Below, one piece after another: positions 12,401 to 24,254 of a DNA stretch of 64,000 nucleotides (within the stretch, counting starts at the first letter, position 1; every line of letters starts with the position of its first letter). Position numbers and translations under genes: made by a program. The notes under the pieces are model-generated. The model had not been told where the DNA came from and did not search any database. It was given only the letters and a program-made list of their open reading frames with translations. Location: positions 3,219,501 through 3,283,500 of the forward strand of contig NC_041788.1 in NCBI RefSeq assembly GCF_900090045.1. Direction: 5' to 3'. Source of the stretch: Plasmodium malariae (Eukaryota; Apicomplexa; Aconoidasida; Haemosporida; Plasmodiidae).

Positions 12401-14020
12401 ATTGTTTCCTAAGCTATCTGACAGTACTCTAGTTAATTTGGAATCCCTATAAGGAATATGAACAACATTGACATTATGATTCGCATCATATTTTGCCTTC
12501 TTCATTGTAGTAGAATTTTGTTTTGGACCATTATTTCCAGGTTCATGTTTATCAGATAAATGTTCATCATCCATTGTTTCATCTTTACTCTGATCACTAT
12601 TTGGAATATGGACCTTTTCTAAATTATGCTTTATTATCATCATCTCGTCTGCTTTATCATGACTACGTTTTTCTATCATTTTTTCCTTTATCTGCATAAC
12701 GGCTAAAGCATTTATAACTTTGCTAAGAACTGTTAAGCTTTTATTAATCATAGTAGTTTCTATTTTAACCGATCCAGTAGCTTTCGTCTGTTTTAGTCTT
12801 TCACTACCTGCTAAGTCTACTAGACAGAGCTTACCACATCGTATAGTATTGGTTTCATGGATATATCTATTTATTTTGATGATAAAAATTAGATGGGATC
12901 TAGATGATGCTTTATTCATATGAGTAAAAGCAATTTTTCTATTATTAACACCTTGTTCTAGATAATATAGTGCACTAATAACATTTTCTATCTCGACCTC
13001 TTGCAAATTTTTTATGACAAATTCATTTTTGTTTGAATCAATCATATGTACTGATAAATTGCTTTCACCACTTATTAAATCATATATCACTTCATTGTAT
13101 ATTTCTAAAATGGACAAGGTAACAACAAATTCTTTTCTTCTTTCTTTTTCTACCAATCCTCCGCTGTTTTTATATCTATGAAAATTTATATAATTGAAAA
13201 TGTAATTAATACATAGAGTTATTAAGCCTATATTGTTTGGTTCGTTCGTGATACAGTTTGACAGTTCTTCGTACGTTATGGCCATATTATGACCATCTTT
13301 ACTACTTTGGTCATAGGCATCCCCTGTGTTAATGTATCTATTACGTGTATTATGCAAGCTATGCGTACTATGTGTACTATGCGTATTATCTTTATTTTCT
13401 GTACATAAATGGAATAGGTTATGTAAAAATTCAAAATTGCCTAACATTGTATATGTCTTTCCACTGTTTGTTTGACCATATGCTAATATACTACAGTTTA
13501 TACCTTGGAATATATTTTTTATGTTATTCTTAATATAATCGTTGAATATCATCTGATTGTTATTTTCTATATCGTACACTCGATCATACGTGTATTCAAA
13601 ATTTACAGTGCTCTTCCCTCCCAAATGATAGGTATCTATTACTAGTTTATTGTAGGATACCTTTTTTATAACATCCGTGCTTTTATCATTAGTTATGTTT
13701 GTTTCAATCCCTTCGTCTTCCTTCCCCCTAGATGTGTTTTTAATCCTACATATAACATTAATGTACTCTTCTATATTCTTACTTAGTATAACATCTTCGA
13801 AATATTTTTCTTTATTTTTTTCAATGTCAGCGTTTACCTTTTTTTTCTCCTCGATGTTGTTACTAACATACCACTGATATAAGTCTTTATGCACGTCTTT
13901 ATGAACATCTTTATGCACCTCTTTATGCTTGTGCGCTTTATTTCCTTTGCTTCCGTTTCTGGCTTTTGAACTTGGTAGGGCATGGCTGTTTTGATTCTGT
14001 TTCTGCATGCGGTGCACCAT
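9265..14020 (-). CDS. Kinesin, N-terminal motor, unassigned family
   Basis: Microtubule motor of roughly 1490 residues. The main exon runs from ATG at 14020 to at least 9553. The motor domain spans residues ~85-590: P-loop GQTNSGKT at 182-189 (the usual GQTGSGKT with Asn for Gly), switch I with SSRSH near 370, switch II LVDLAGSER near 395, and YRDSKLTRVL near 526. About 70 residues of charged, Asn-rich insertion separate the relay helix (NKSLTVLSKVINALAVMQ) from the YRDSKLT strand. The N-terminus carries KDVH repeats. After the motor come a hydrophobic patch (~630-650), a Thr/Ala repeat (~740-810) and a long Asn/Lys-rich tail without strong coiled coil. The exon can read through to a stop at 9527, or splice at a GTAAGT donor (9552) to a short exon 9290-9265 ending in FQEDINNM. 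It is transcribed divergently from the next gene. Confidence 0.88.
11590..11800 (-). repeat. Thr/Ala-coding trinucleotide repeat in the kinesin
   Basis: Imperfect trinucleotide array on the minus strand (GCTAC/ACTGC-type codons) encoding an alternating Ala-Thr-Ser stretch in the kinesin tail. It leaves all six frames largely open, so opposite-strand reading frames here are shadows. Confidence 0.85.
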
Positions 14021-14326
14021 GATACTCCTATGGTATGCGATGCCGTCAGGTCACTGCTGTTGCTACTGTTGATAATGTTATGGTTGTTATTGTTACTATT
14101 ACTGTCGATATTATTTTATTTAAAAAATTTTTTTTTTTTTTTTTCTTCCAATAGTAGAGGTAATTTGTCTACTTTATTTCAATCGTATTTTAAGATTTAT
14201 GCAACTAAGTTTATACATACATATGTGCACACATAAGAGGACGCAGAAAGGTAGAGGTACCGAGTACGCGTGCGTGAAAGCCCTAGCAGATGCGACCGTT
14301 GAGCGCTATTTTGCAGTAAATGTATA

Positions 14327-14352
14327 TATAGGCATATATGTACCCCTATACG

Positions 14353-14398
<46 letters not shown>

Positions 14399-14424
14399 CG
14401 TATAGGGGTACATATATGCCTATA
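14327..14424. repeat. 98-bp perfect palindrome
   Basis: A perfect inverted repeat centred at 14375.5. Bases 14327-14375 are the exact reverse complement of 14376-14424. The outer arms are non-trivial (TATAGGCATATATGTACCCC on the left, its complement on the right) and the core is alternating AT. It lies between the divergent kinesin start (14020) and the next plus-strand gene. No spacer separates the arms. Confidence 0.95.
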
Positions 14425-15169
14425 AATATGTGGAATACCCCCAAAGTTCACAATTTTTGGGCTTCCGAGGAATGCCCTTTTTTATAGTGTCTGTTTTGCC
14501 AACAGCTCTCGTTTTTTTAGCAGTTCTAAAATTATCCTTTTTACGTGATATGAACAGGGGGAAATAATGAGTGAAAGTAATGAAATATGAACTCCTAAAG
14601 AAATTGAAGACGTTTATCTTTTGCTCTGTTTTGGCTCATTTTACGCAAGTTTAATCGTTTTTCGTTTTTTCGTCTCTTCTTTTCTTTGTACTGCTGTTTG
14701 TACCTTTCTTTTTTTTACGTTTCTTTTCTAATTTTTCTCTAATTTTTGCTAATTTTATTCATTTATTTATTTTTTTTTTTTTATGGAGACTTCTCCCTTT
14801 TAAGGCGCGAGTGAATACATGTGTTACTATGACTGTCTTTCATTAGTGAAGTTGAGAAAATTCAATATTGACCTTTTTTACATAACACCATGTAAATATG
14901 CACAGTTATAGAGAAAAAAAAAAAAAAAAAAAAAAATCCTATTTAGTTTCTACGTTATCGCGTCTTATAGTTCATTCCGTCATCATGTAATTAAAATTTG
15001 TTTTACATATTTGTGTATATATTTATGTACATACCAATATAAAACATGTGCATGTTCATATATTATGAGGAGAAAAGTAATACTTCTACCGCATTTCACT
15101 TTTGCGATGAATTCTCATGCGTACAGACAAGCACACATGCATAAACATACATATATGTTTATATGTATG

Positions 15170-15223
<54 letters not shown>

Positions 15224-15483
15224 CATTATACTCTATGTGTCCATTTTTACTCTAATTTTGAAAAAAAAAAAAAAAAAAAAGACGGAAGGTACATCCCTGT
15301 ATCCTTGTACATAACGACTTAATAAAAGCATTTGAAAATATAAGAAGTAAAATAATTTTTTTACGAGAACTGAAAAAATAAATAAATAATAAAAAAAAAA
15401 AAAAGAAAGGTACGTTTTACCATCTTAAGGAACATATATATATATATATGTATATGATACCTTTTTAAAATGTAGCATGTTAT

Positions 15484-16514
15484 ATGCTATGTGTTATGTG
15501 TATGGCTTCCCGGTTCTGCCTTCTTACTTGCTTATCATTCGAGGTGATGTTTGAACTGTTACTTGAGGCGTATAATTATAATTTTCCCTTTGAAGAAGTA
15601 AAACAAGCTGTTAAAACAGCTTATCAAATTGTTGTGCCAAAAATATGTATGTGTATATGTATGTTCGTATATGGTTGCACTTGGGTGTATATGTGTGTAC
15701 ATGTTTACGTGTGTCTATATGGAAAACGTTTTTACTTCGAATAAAGGCATATTTTAAAAGTTAGAGCATTACATATGCGATATGGTGTGATATGAATGTT
15801 TATCTTCGTCATGTGAACTTGTCGTACGAAAGAGTAATTACATGAGCCTTCATAAAGCCTTTCATGTGTTATACTTTACTTTTTTTTGTTTTCATTTTTC
15901 ACTTTATAATCTTTATTTTTTATATTTTAATTTTTTTTTTTTTATTATCTTTTAAAAGCATTTCAATCAGTGCACCAACATACAAGTATACATTTCGTAA
16001 TTACTATTTCTCAATTTTTGAGCGATTAGTAAAATTGACGGAAAAAGGAAAAGAATGCTATTTTTGTTAAAAAAAAAAAAAAGAAAAAACAAAAACAAAA
16101 AAGAAAAACAAAAAAGAAAAACAAAAAAGAAAAAACAAAAACAACAATGTACTGTTAAGAAGCATGATGTAGTAACAGCACTTTCAAAATACTCTTTTTT
16201 TGTGTGTTAAAAATATATTTGAAATATAAGTAGCTTCTACATAGGTGAACTGTTGTCATTTCTTTTGTCGCTTCCCGCACGTACATATATTTGTGTATAC
16301 GTGAATGTATATCCGTTTGCTTATGCAACGTGAGCCCTTTTCCTTATTCAGAGTGAGGAATCAAGCCAGATGTGATGTACATAAAAACATGAAAATTTTG
16401 CTGAATATCTGCTCTGATAAACACTTCTACAGATATTGTAAGCATGTTTATAAAAAATGTAAATATGCATATGCGGAAGTTTTAAAAAGTAGGAAAATTT
16501 ATAATTTCATCTAA
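15484..16514 (+). CDS. Probable small multi-exon gene, unknown
   Basis: Not recognised. Three segments look coding and can be joined. First is an ATG-opened exon (ATG at 15484 or 15546) containing MFELLLEAYNYNFPFEEVKQ and ending near 15646-15650. Second is an exon from about 15942 or 15956 to 16063 containing YTFRNYYFSIFERLVKLTEK. Third is an exon from 16354 (or 16352) to the stop at 16514 containing RNQARCDVHKNMKILLNICS and a Cys/Tyr/Lys-rich helix. The product would be about 130-150 residues, helical, basic and Cys-containing, with no signal peptide. The donor of exon 1 is ambiguous, and exon 2 could also end at its own TAA (16070). Composition and frame continuity support coding; the exact splice sites do not. 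Confidence 0.45.
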
Positions 16515-16778
16515 TAGGCACATGTTAAATACGCTGAAAAGGTAGTATTTTTTTTTTATTTTTTTTTATTTTTTTTTTTATTTATAGAAAATTTTTTATC
16601 TTTGAATTGTTATTCGAAATTTACAAAAAGAAGAAGTAACATAAATATAAAAGAAAGATACAAATAAGAAAAATAAAAATAAGAAGGGTAATCGTAAGAA
16701 AACCAAATAAAAGAAATATGCGTAGATGCAAATTAAAAACATTGCAGAAATAGAGTAGTAATTGAATATTTAGGAAGG

Positions 16779-16814
<36 letters not shown>

Positions 16815-17181
16815 ATCGTCCTTTTTAAGTATTTCCATTTACATATGAAGTATTTCAAACGAAAGAATGATTATGTGTTAAAAAATGATTAAATGTACAT
16901 ATGTATGAATTTACGTATGTACGTATAATCGTGTAAGCGCATGTACATATTGATAGAAAGGACATCCGCATTAACTAGTAGCAAATTTTTTATTATGAGC
17001 CATAATAAATTTGAAAAAAGAGGTAAACAAATATAAGAAGAGGAAAAATTTTTAAAAGTTGACAATAAAATAAACAGTAATTAAAGAAATATGGATAAGC
17101 ACATGCGCTTACACAGAAAAGGCATACGAGAGTTCGTACATTTCATGAAAATCTCACTTTGTTTATAGTCGCATTTATAAC

Positions 17182-17231
<50 letters not shown>

Positions 17232-18529
17232 ATATAGATATATGCATAGTATGTATGTATCTATTAATATATATTTATATATACACACAGCCGCGTACAC
17301 ATGAGTCCTCTTCAAAAGAGGAATTTTAATAAGCGAAAAAAAGGGTATTTTTGTAGCAATGCATACTATAAGTATGGGATTGGCGTATTTTACCTTTTTG
17401 CTATTTGATCCATACATGTTTCCCTTTAAATGCTTAATATTTTATTTTTTGTTCATTCAACTATAGAGAAGCATTTAATTTTTTTTTATTTACCCGTTTA
17501 AAGAAGTCTTTAAAGGGATATTTTTGTTTATGTGCCATTTATGAATACACATACGCGTAATTGTACACAGACAAATACATGGGCAAATACATTCACAAAT
17601 AAATATACAAATACATATTAAAATATGTACACCCATATACATATACTTACATACTGATACCCATACTTGAATTTATGTTTATGAAGGATTACATTTTCGT
17701 ATGTATATATTTTTTTTTATTTTCAAATGTACCTGTAAAAAACCATATGGTGTTACTGTTACAATGATGTTTATTTAATTTGATTCAAACTGATTTGTTT
17801 TAATTGGATTAATTTTTTATTTCTTTTTATTTCTTTATATTTTATTTTTTTATTCATTTTTTATCCATTTTGTATATATATATTTTTTTTTTATTATATT
17901 TATTTTTTTTTTATTATATATATTTCTTTTTTTATTTTGTTCTATAATCAGTTGTAAAATTCGTATTTGGTACTTTTTTTTTTCTTTTTTTTTTTTTTGG
18001 TGTAAATATACAATAATATGCATATATATGAATTTTTCATTTTTTTTACAAAGTTTTTCTTTTTCCTTTTTTTCATTACTTGACAAACTGTTAAGTGAAA
18101 ATAGTGAAGGAAGTTATTAAGTATTTTTATTTTTTTTATGCATTTTTTGTTTTAATTTTACTATTTTGTGCCATCACTTCGTTAATTTTTACGCCATTTT
18201 TTTTTTTTTTTTTTTAATTTTACTCCATTTTTTTTTTTTTTACGCAATTAATTTTTCATTTTTATATCGTTTTCTTTATTTTTTTACCATTTCTTTTATT
18301 TTTTGTTATATATATATTATCATTTAATTGAATTTTAGTACTTACAATTTTTTTTAAATTTAAGAAATATACTTGTGCACTCTGTCTATTTGCTTAATTC
18401 ACTTTAAAGGTAGGGAAAATATACTAAAAAATGAGAAATTAATTGGATCAAACAATTGACACATGAGGAATGATGAAATGCACATCTGATACTCTTATGC
18501 AATAGTGTATAAGCTAAGTGTAATTTTGT
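16515..18529. other. Intergenic, highly AT-rich
   Basis: About 2 kb without a supported gene. It holds a 33-base A run at ~16779-16811, TA/GATA microsatellite at ~17185-17245, and many T runs between 17700 and 18360. It presumably includes the promoter and 5' UTR of the epsin-like gene. Confidence 0.7.
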
Positions 18530-18708
18530 TTTCCTTTTTTCCTTTTTTCCTTTTTTTCCTTTTTTTCCTTTTTTCCTTTTTTTCCTTTTTTCCTTTTTTT
18601 CCTTTTTTTCCTATTTTTCCTTTTTTTCCTTTTTTTCCTATTTTTCCTTTTTTTCCTTTTTTTCCTATTTTTCCTTTTTTTCCTTTTTTTCCTATTTTCC
18701 CTTCACCC
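18530..18708 (+). repeat. Long polypyrimidine tract before the epsin-like start
   Basis: About 180 nt of almost pure pyrimidine on the plus strand, made of CCTTTTTT-type units with an inner repeat of CCTATTTTTCCTTTTTTT. It ends in TTTTCGCAG immediately before the ATG at 18724. The CAG directly abutting the ATG suggests that this is the pyrimidine tract of a 5' UTR intron acceptor. Confidence 0.75.
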
Positions 18709-18723
18709 TCTTCCTTTTCGCAG

Positions 18724-20610
18724 ATGCTATTATTTAAAAAAGTGAATTCAAAGGTGTTAAGCATAAATAACTATTTACAGAAGTGAGTAAATATGTATAT
18801 ATATGTGAGGATATACACCCACAAACATACCTATATTAACGCGCACATACATATATACACATATATATATGTATATGTACATATGTTTATGCTCACAAAA
18901 TCGTTTTAAAAACGTGAAGATAAAAAAATTGCGTGTGTATATTATGTATGTTCCATCGCGTGTGCATTTTTGAATAGCCATCTTTACGAAAAAAGTTTTT
19001 CCCTTGACACATTATTTCGCTTCGTCATATTACCACTAGTCAGTTTGCATTTGCATCTCTTCATTATTTTCATTTGGCCATTTTTTTCTTCATTTCCTTT
19101 TTGAAGATATTTAGAATCAAACCAGTTTGAGAAAAACCTAAAAGAAGCATTGAACAACAAAAATTATGGAGTATCAAACAGCCTTTTGTATGATTTATCC
19201 ATCTCAACATATGATGCAAATTATTATAAGAGAGTCCTCAGTGAGGTTTTCAAGGCTATTCAAGAAAAGCCGTCCAAATGGAGGAGAATTTATAAGGTTA
19301 GTTTTATGTTAAAAATTTATGATATTTACAGTTATAATAGCTGTGCAGTGTTTATTGTGTCGTTTGTCGTGATATGCTAGTGCGTTGTATGTGTATGTCT
19401 GTTTATTTACGCGTTTGAATGTTTATTTTTGTTCGTTTTTGTCCATTTTTTTTTTTTTTTTTTTTTTTTCTTTAAAAAATTCTGACCTGTTCATGCATTT
19501 TTTCCTATTCATTAATTTGTTATGTCTTTTGGCTCATTACGTATGCAGGGGTTAAGGTTGTGTGAATACGTAATGAAGAACGGGTGCGAGTATTTTATAA
19601 GTGACGTAAAAGAAAAAGAGGAGTTGATTAAGAAACTAACCCATTTCACTTACTTAGAAGATTTAAGAGACAAGGGTATAGGAATAAGAGAAATTTCGAA
19701 TAATATATTAACACTTCTTAAAGACAATAAATTTTTAAAAAATGAAAGAATAGAAGCAGCTAAATATGCAAATTTGTGTACAAATATTGAATCAAAACCA
19801 ATTGAAAAAAAAGGATTTTTCTCTAATAGAAGAAAAAAAAAAAAACAAGGAAAAAAAAATTTTTTGGAGCATAATAAAAGAAATTTTATGGACACAAGAA
19901 ATGCAAAATATAATCAACAAAAAAGTATATTTGATCAAATAGAAGAAGAAAGAAGTATGTTAAATAAATATACAAATGATACATATGGTGATCATAATAA
20001 TACCATGCATAGAACAAGAGATAGGAACAAAGATGATGCACAACATAAATCTAAGTCGTCATCTTCGTCCACTTCGGATTCATCCGTTGATAGCAGTAGT
20101 AACAGTAGTAGTAGAAGTAAAAGCAGTAGAAGAAGCAGAAGCAGTAGAAGAAGCAGAAGCAGTAGAAGAAGCAGAAGCAGTAGAAGAAGCAGAAGCAGTA
20201 GAAGAAGCAGAAGCAGCAGAAGCAGCAGAAGCAGTAACAGTAACAGTAGTACCGGTACTAATAGTAGCAGCATATCAAATAATAAAAAAAAAAAGTCAAA
20301 AGGAAAACATAAAGGACATAGTTATAATTCCTCTATGAAATCATCAAAGTATTCTCGTTCATCATCTCATACAAATTCAAAATCAAGATCCTCGTCTCAT
20401 TCTCATCTCAGGGGAGTTTCTCGTAAGTCATCGGGTTCATCAGGTCATAATTCTATTAGTTCATATTTATCTCGATCATCATCTGGACCATCACGTTATT
20501 CTTCTGCATCGAGCAATTCTAGTTATGCTTCGAAGAGGAAACTGCATGCACGGGATAGCAATCATAGGGTTAGAGAGCATAGGAAGGATAAATCGGCAAG
20601 GCCACGTTGA
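18724..20610 (+). CDS. Epsin-like ENTH-domain protein with SR-repeat tail
   Basis: Membrane-curvature and cargo adaptor family acting at clathrin-type buds. Three exons agree in phase: 18724-18782, 19107-19296 and 19549-20610, giving 436 residues. Residues ~1-135 form an ENTH domain: an N-terminal amphipathic helix, the NNKNYGVSNSLLYDLSISTY helix pair, the KPSKWRRIYKGLRLCEYVMK segment (the conserved W-R-x-x-Y-K-x-L motif), then a helix ending in LRDKGIGIREISNNILTLL, the diagnostic D-x-G-x-x-V/I-R motif. The rest is basic and low complexity: Lys runs, then Ser/Arg repeats of the RRSRSS type at ~residues 195-245, then Ser/His/Lys to the end. Epsin UIM, clathrin-box and NPF motifs were not seen. 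From memory, Plasmodium has a single epsin-like protein encoded in this chromosomal region. The SR-like tail is unusual for an epsin. Confidence 0.85.
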
Positions 20611-20825
20611 GGGAGAAGTGCTGAGATGGGAGGGAAAAAAAAAAGTATACCAAAATACCGTAATACAATACCATACGATACCATGTTAAATGCAGATATA
20701 TTTTATGTAAACGCCTCCTTTACTCTATCCCGTTAAAAAACATCTGTACGCATTTAGAAGGACAACTGTTAATACCAAATAGGGAGGGAAAAAGAGAAGA
20801 ACAGACAAATTTAAGTTAAATACAA

Positions 20826-20942
20826 AATTGCACTTAATATATTCGAACTGTTATATATATATATATATTTTTTTTTTTAATAATAATAATAATGTAATAA
20901 AAAAAAAAAAAAAAAAACAGTTCGAATATATTATGTACAATT
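20826..20942. repeat. 117-bp inverted repeat (hairpin) downstream of the epsin-like gene
   Basis: The arms 20826-20852 and 20916-20942 are complementary at 25 of 27 positions. The inner 18 bases (TAATATATTCGAACTGTT at 20835-20852) match 20916-20933 exactly. The 63-base spacer is itself a T run facing an A run, so the stem could extend inwards. It lies about 215 bp after the epsin-like stop codon, possibly in its 3' UTR. Confidence 0.85.
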
Positions 20943-21745
20943 CAGGAGGTTTTTAAAAAGAACCATGAAAAAAGCATTTCAGGGGAATAGAAGTTTACGC
21001 ATTTGCGTCTGATATAAGCAATTACTTCTTTATATCTTGAAGAACAATTGAGGGTGTGAAAATAATCATAACAGCATGTGTTTTTTAGGATGTACAGACG
21101 GCCAGTCCGTAATTACGCGTGCACCGACATATCTGTACGTATGTGTATATATAGATATATTAACAGATATAAGGATAGATAGATATATATATTAACAGAT
21201 ATATGGATAGATATATAGATAGATATATATATTAACAGATATATGGATAGATATATAGATATATATATTAATATATATATATATATAGATAGATGGATAG
21301 ATGTAGACATAGAGATATACCATGGGAGGTGCCTAATCATATTGTACCTTTTTTTTTTTTTTTCTCGTTTTTAAAAATGCACTTACACAGTACGTTTCAG
21401 AGCATAAAAAATTGGAAGACCACATTTAGCAGTAATAATTTTTGAAGCAATTTTTTTTTTTCCTTTTTGTTAATATTATAGCAAATGTATTGTTTTTCTC
21501 ATTTATCTTTAAATTTACCGAAATGGAGAAATTAAGGGGAGGGTGATACATATATACGTAACGTAGATGTAATGTACTTACATATATGCAAATGTTTAAC
21601 ATTTTAAATGTTCATTTTAAACTTGCCTTTTTTATATCACGTTCGTTTATTTAATGATATACGCATCTGAGGAGTAACACTTCACCGACATCACAAGCAC
21701 AGTGTTTTAGTTAATATTCGAAAGCTCGCATGTACGCACAATACG

Positions 21746-21777
<32 letters not shown>

Positions 21778-22141
21778 CGCACATGAGTATATATACATAT
21801 AAAGTATATAAGTGCTGTATGCGTAATCCCACCACACCCTCCAGTACCTTTGAACAGTTATGTCCACCGTTACAATGTATACGTTTAAATTTGATTGTTA
21901 AAGGGCAGCTTAATTTTTAACCCCCCCTTTTATTAAAAAATGCATGTTACATGGGTTACATTATTTTATTTTATTTTACTTCATTTTGTTTTATTGTGTT
22001 TTATTTTGTTTTGTTTCGTTTAATTTAATTTAATTTAATTTAATTTTTTTTTTTTTTTTTTTTGATTTTTCCATTTTAAAATTTCTTTATTTAATCTTGT
22101 ACCATATTTTACCCATTTTGCTTTATTTTAATTTATTCATT

Positions 22142-22179
<38 letters not shown>

Positions 22180-22818
22180 TAGAATATATAAATATACGTA
22201 CGTATAGTACATACATGTATGTATATATATTGAATGCACATATATTTTTTTTTTTTTGTACTTTGAAAACCGAACTTTTTAATTATTTTTTTTTTTTTAA
22301 TTAATACAGCAAAATTAAAGTAATTTCCAATGCAACAACTAATGACAAGCGATTTTAGCAAAATTATTCTGCGTACTGAAATGGCGCGTTGGAGCTTATA
22401 ATATATGTACAAATGTATATACAAATGTATGTACATATGTATATATAAATTTAATGTATACATAATATACATATATTATATGAGTAAGTATATTTATTTA
22501 TTTTGTTTCCCCCTTATTTAAGAAGAAGTTTATTGTCCTTTTAAAATAAGAAGCTATATAATTATTGGCTGTTAATAAAGCGTAATAACCGTACTTCGTT
22601 GAAATTTGGTACTATTTTGCGCGCGCTTAAGCTTTACATGTATATACAAAATTTATTCAACCAATTCTGCTACTGAGGTATATAAACTTATTAACTAATG
22701 CCTGAATAGCGTTCTCTTACGTACTTGGAAACAACCAAAGGTGCGCCATAAAATTGGTAAAGTATAAAATTAAGAGGTTCACTATTATTTCTTATCATAT
22801 CATACGTGGTGTCTAACA
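20943..22818. other. Intergenic, TA/GATA repeats
   Basis: About 1.9 kb without a supported gene. Contains an ATAGATATAT-type repeat at ~21145-21300 with a recurring TATTAACAGATATATGGATA element, TA repeats at ~21755 and ~22147, and a TTTAA pentamer array at ~22020-22045. It presumably holds the 5' region of the ankyrin gene. Confidence 0.7.
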
Positions 22819-23814
22819 ATGGGGGAATTGCTATCCATAAGGAATTTATTTATTTGCTCACATGAGAAAAGCGTTGATGAATTGAAAAAAGCAATGGAGG
22901 GGTTAATCGGTAAGGCGGAAAAGGAAAGTGAGAAAAAAGAAAAGGAAACTAATGCGCTAACAAATGAGCAAACAAATGAGCAAACAAATGAGCAAACATA
23001 TGAGCAAACATATGAGCGAACAAATGAGCAAACATATGAGGCAAAAAAATACCATATGATAGAAGATTACCTGGATGCAAATAAAAATAACATATTACAT
23101 TTTGCTATTTATGGAAATAACATGAACAATGTAAAATTTATTGTCGAAAATACAAACTTAATAAATAGTATTAACAATAATAAGCAGAATGGTTTAATTA
23201 TAAGTATACTAAATAAAAATAATGATATTAGTAAGTATTTAATTGAAAAAAATATTGATTATAATCAGAAAGATAAACATGATGCGAATGCATTACTATA
23301 CAGTTTAATCACTCACAACTATGAGCTTTTTCATCTACTTATAGAGAAGCCAAATATAGATATAAACATTAACAGTTTTGATAAAGGAAATTTAATAAGT
23401 ATTTGTATATTTGAAAGGAATGTAAAAATATTAAAAAGACTCTTTTGTAAAAATATTTCACCCGATGTGCAAAAAAATGTATATCCTCATCCCCTTGTTT
23501 TTATTACATATTGCAATGATAATGATTTATTATATCTTTACATAACTTATTCGTTATATTATTATACAAAAAATGAAATATTATGTCGAATAAATAAAAT
23601 AAATTTTGATGAAAATACAGACAAAGTAAATATTGATCTAGAGAATAAACATATTATTGGCTCTATTTTAAACGATGTAAAATATAACTTAGCATCATTT
23701 AAAAATTTGCTAAATATAACTGATGAAAATGGCACATCCCTTGCAGATTTATGCATGCATGGTAATAACACTTTAGGTAGGAGTATTCTTTCATACTATG
23801 GAGGTCTCGACTGA
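22819..23814 (+). CDS. Ankyrin-repeat protein
   Basis: Single-exon protein of 331 residues. A short N-terminal segment is followed by a charged stretch and a four-residue repeat (TNEQ/TYEQ, from a 12-bp DNA repeat at ~22961-23040). From about residue 85 the pattern is that of ankyrin helices: NNILHFAIYGNNMNNVKFIV, then GLIISILNKNNDISKYLIEK, then NALLYSLITHNYELFHLLIE, then further diverged repeats to about residue 300. The last block, ENGTSLADLCMHGNN, resembles a capping repeat. No membrane span or signal peptide is seen. Partners are unknown; ankyrin repeats mediate protein binding. A further exon at 24283-24383 (phase-compatible with an atypical donor at 23804) could replace the last three residues, but the donor GTCTCG is poor. 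Confidence 0.8.
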   Translation: MGELLSIRNLFICSHEKSVDELKKAMEGLIGKAEKESEKKEKETNALTNEQTNEQTNEQTYEQTYERTNEQTYEAKKYHMIEDYLDANKNNILHFAIYGNNMNNVKFIVENTNLINSINNNKQNGLIISILNKNNDISKYLIEKNIDYNQKDKHDANALLYSLITHNYELFHLLIEKPNIDININSFDKGNLISICIFERNVKILKRLFCKNISPDVQKNVYPHPLVFITYCNDNDLLYLYITYSLYYYTKNEILCRINKINFDENTDKVNIDLENKHIIGSILNDVKYNLASFKNLLNITDENGTSLADLCMHGNNTLGRSILSYYGGLD

Positions 23815-24221
23815 TGATGTTTCTTTAAAAGTTCACGTATAACACTTTACAATTTTTATCAAGTTTAGGAAGTGATATGTAGAATTGGATTTTCTCTTTT
23901 CATATATGAAGTAAGAAGTTTTTCTTGATGATAAATCTACTTAGGCATAAATTACTTGCACGTATATTTTCCTGTATGTGAAATTGCATATATACACGTA
24001 CAAGAGTATATGTGTGCATTTTTTCGCATTTCCAAAAGGGCTACCCTTCGTGGGGATAAGGAGGATGTTCTAATGCATATTCCTCCCTCTACAATATTGT
24101 GTTAAAATAAAATAAAACAAAATAATATCGCCTTTAGCGATTTAAATATATAAGCGTTACACTTTGATAATTAAATATACCATTAATCACCATTTTGAAT
24201 TTTTTTTCCTTACATGTGCAT

Positions 24222-24254
<33 letters not shown>

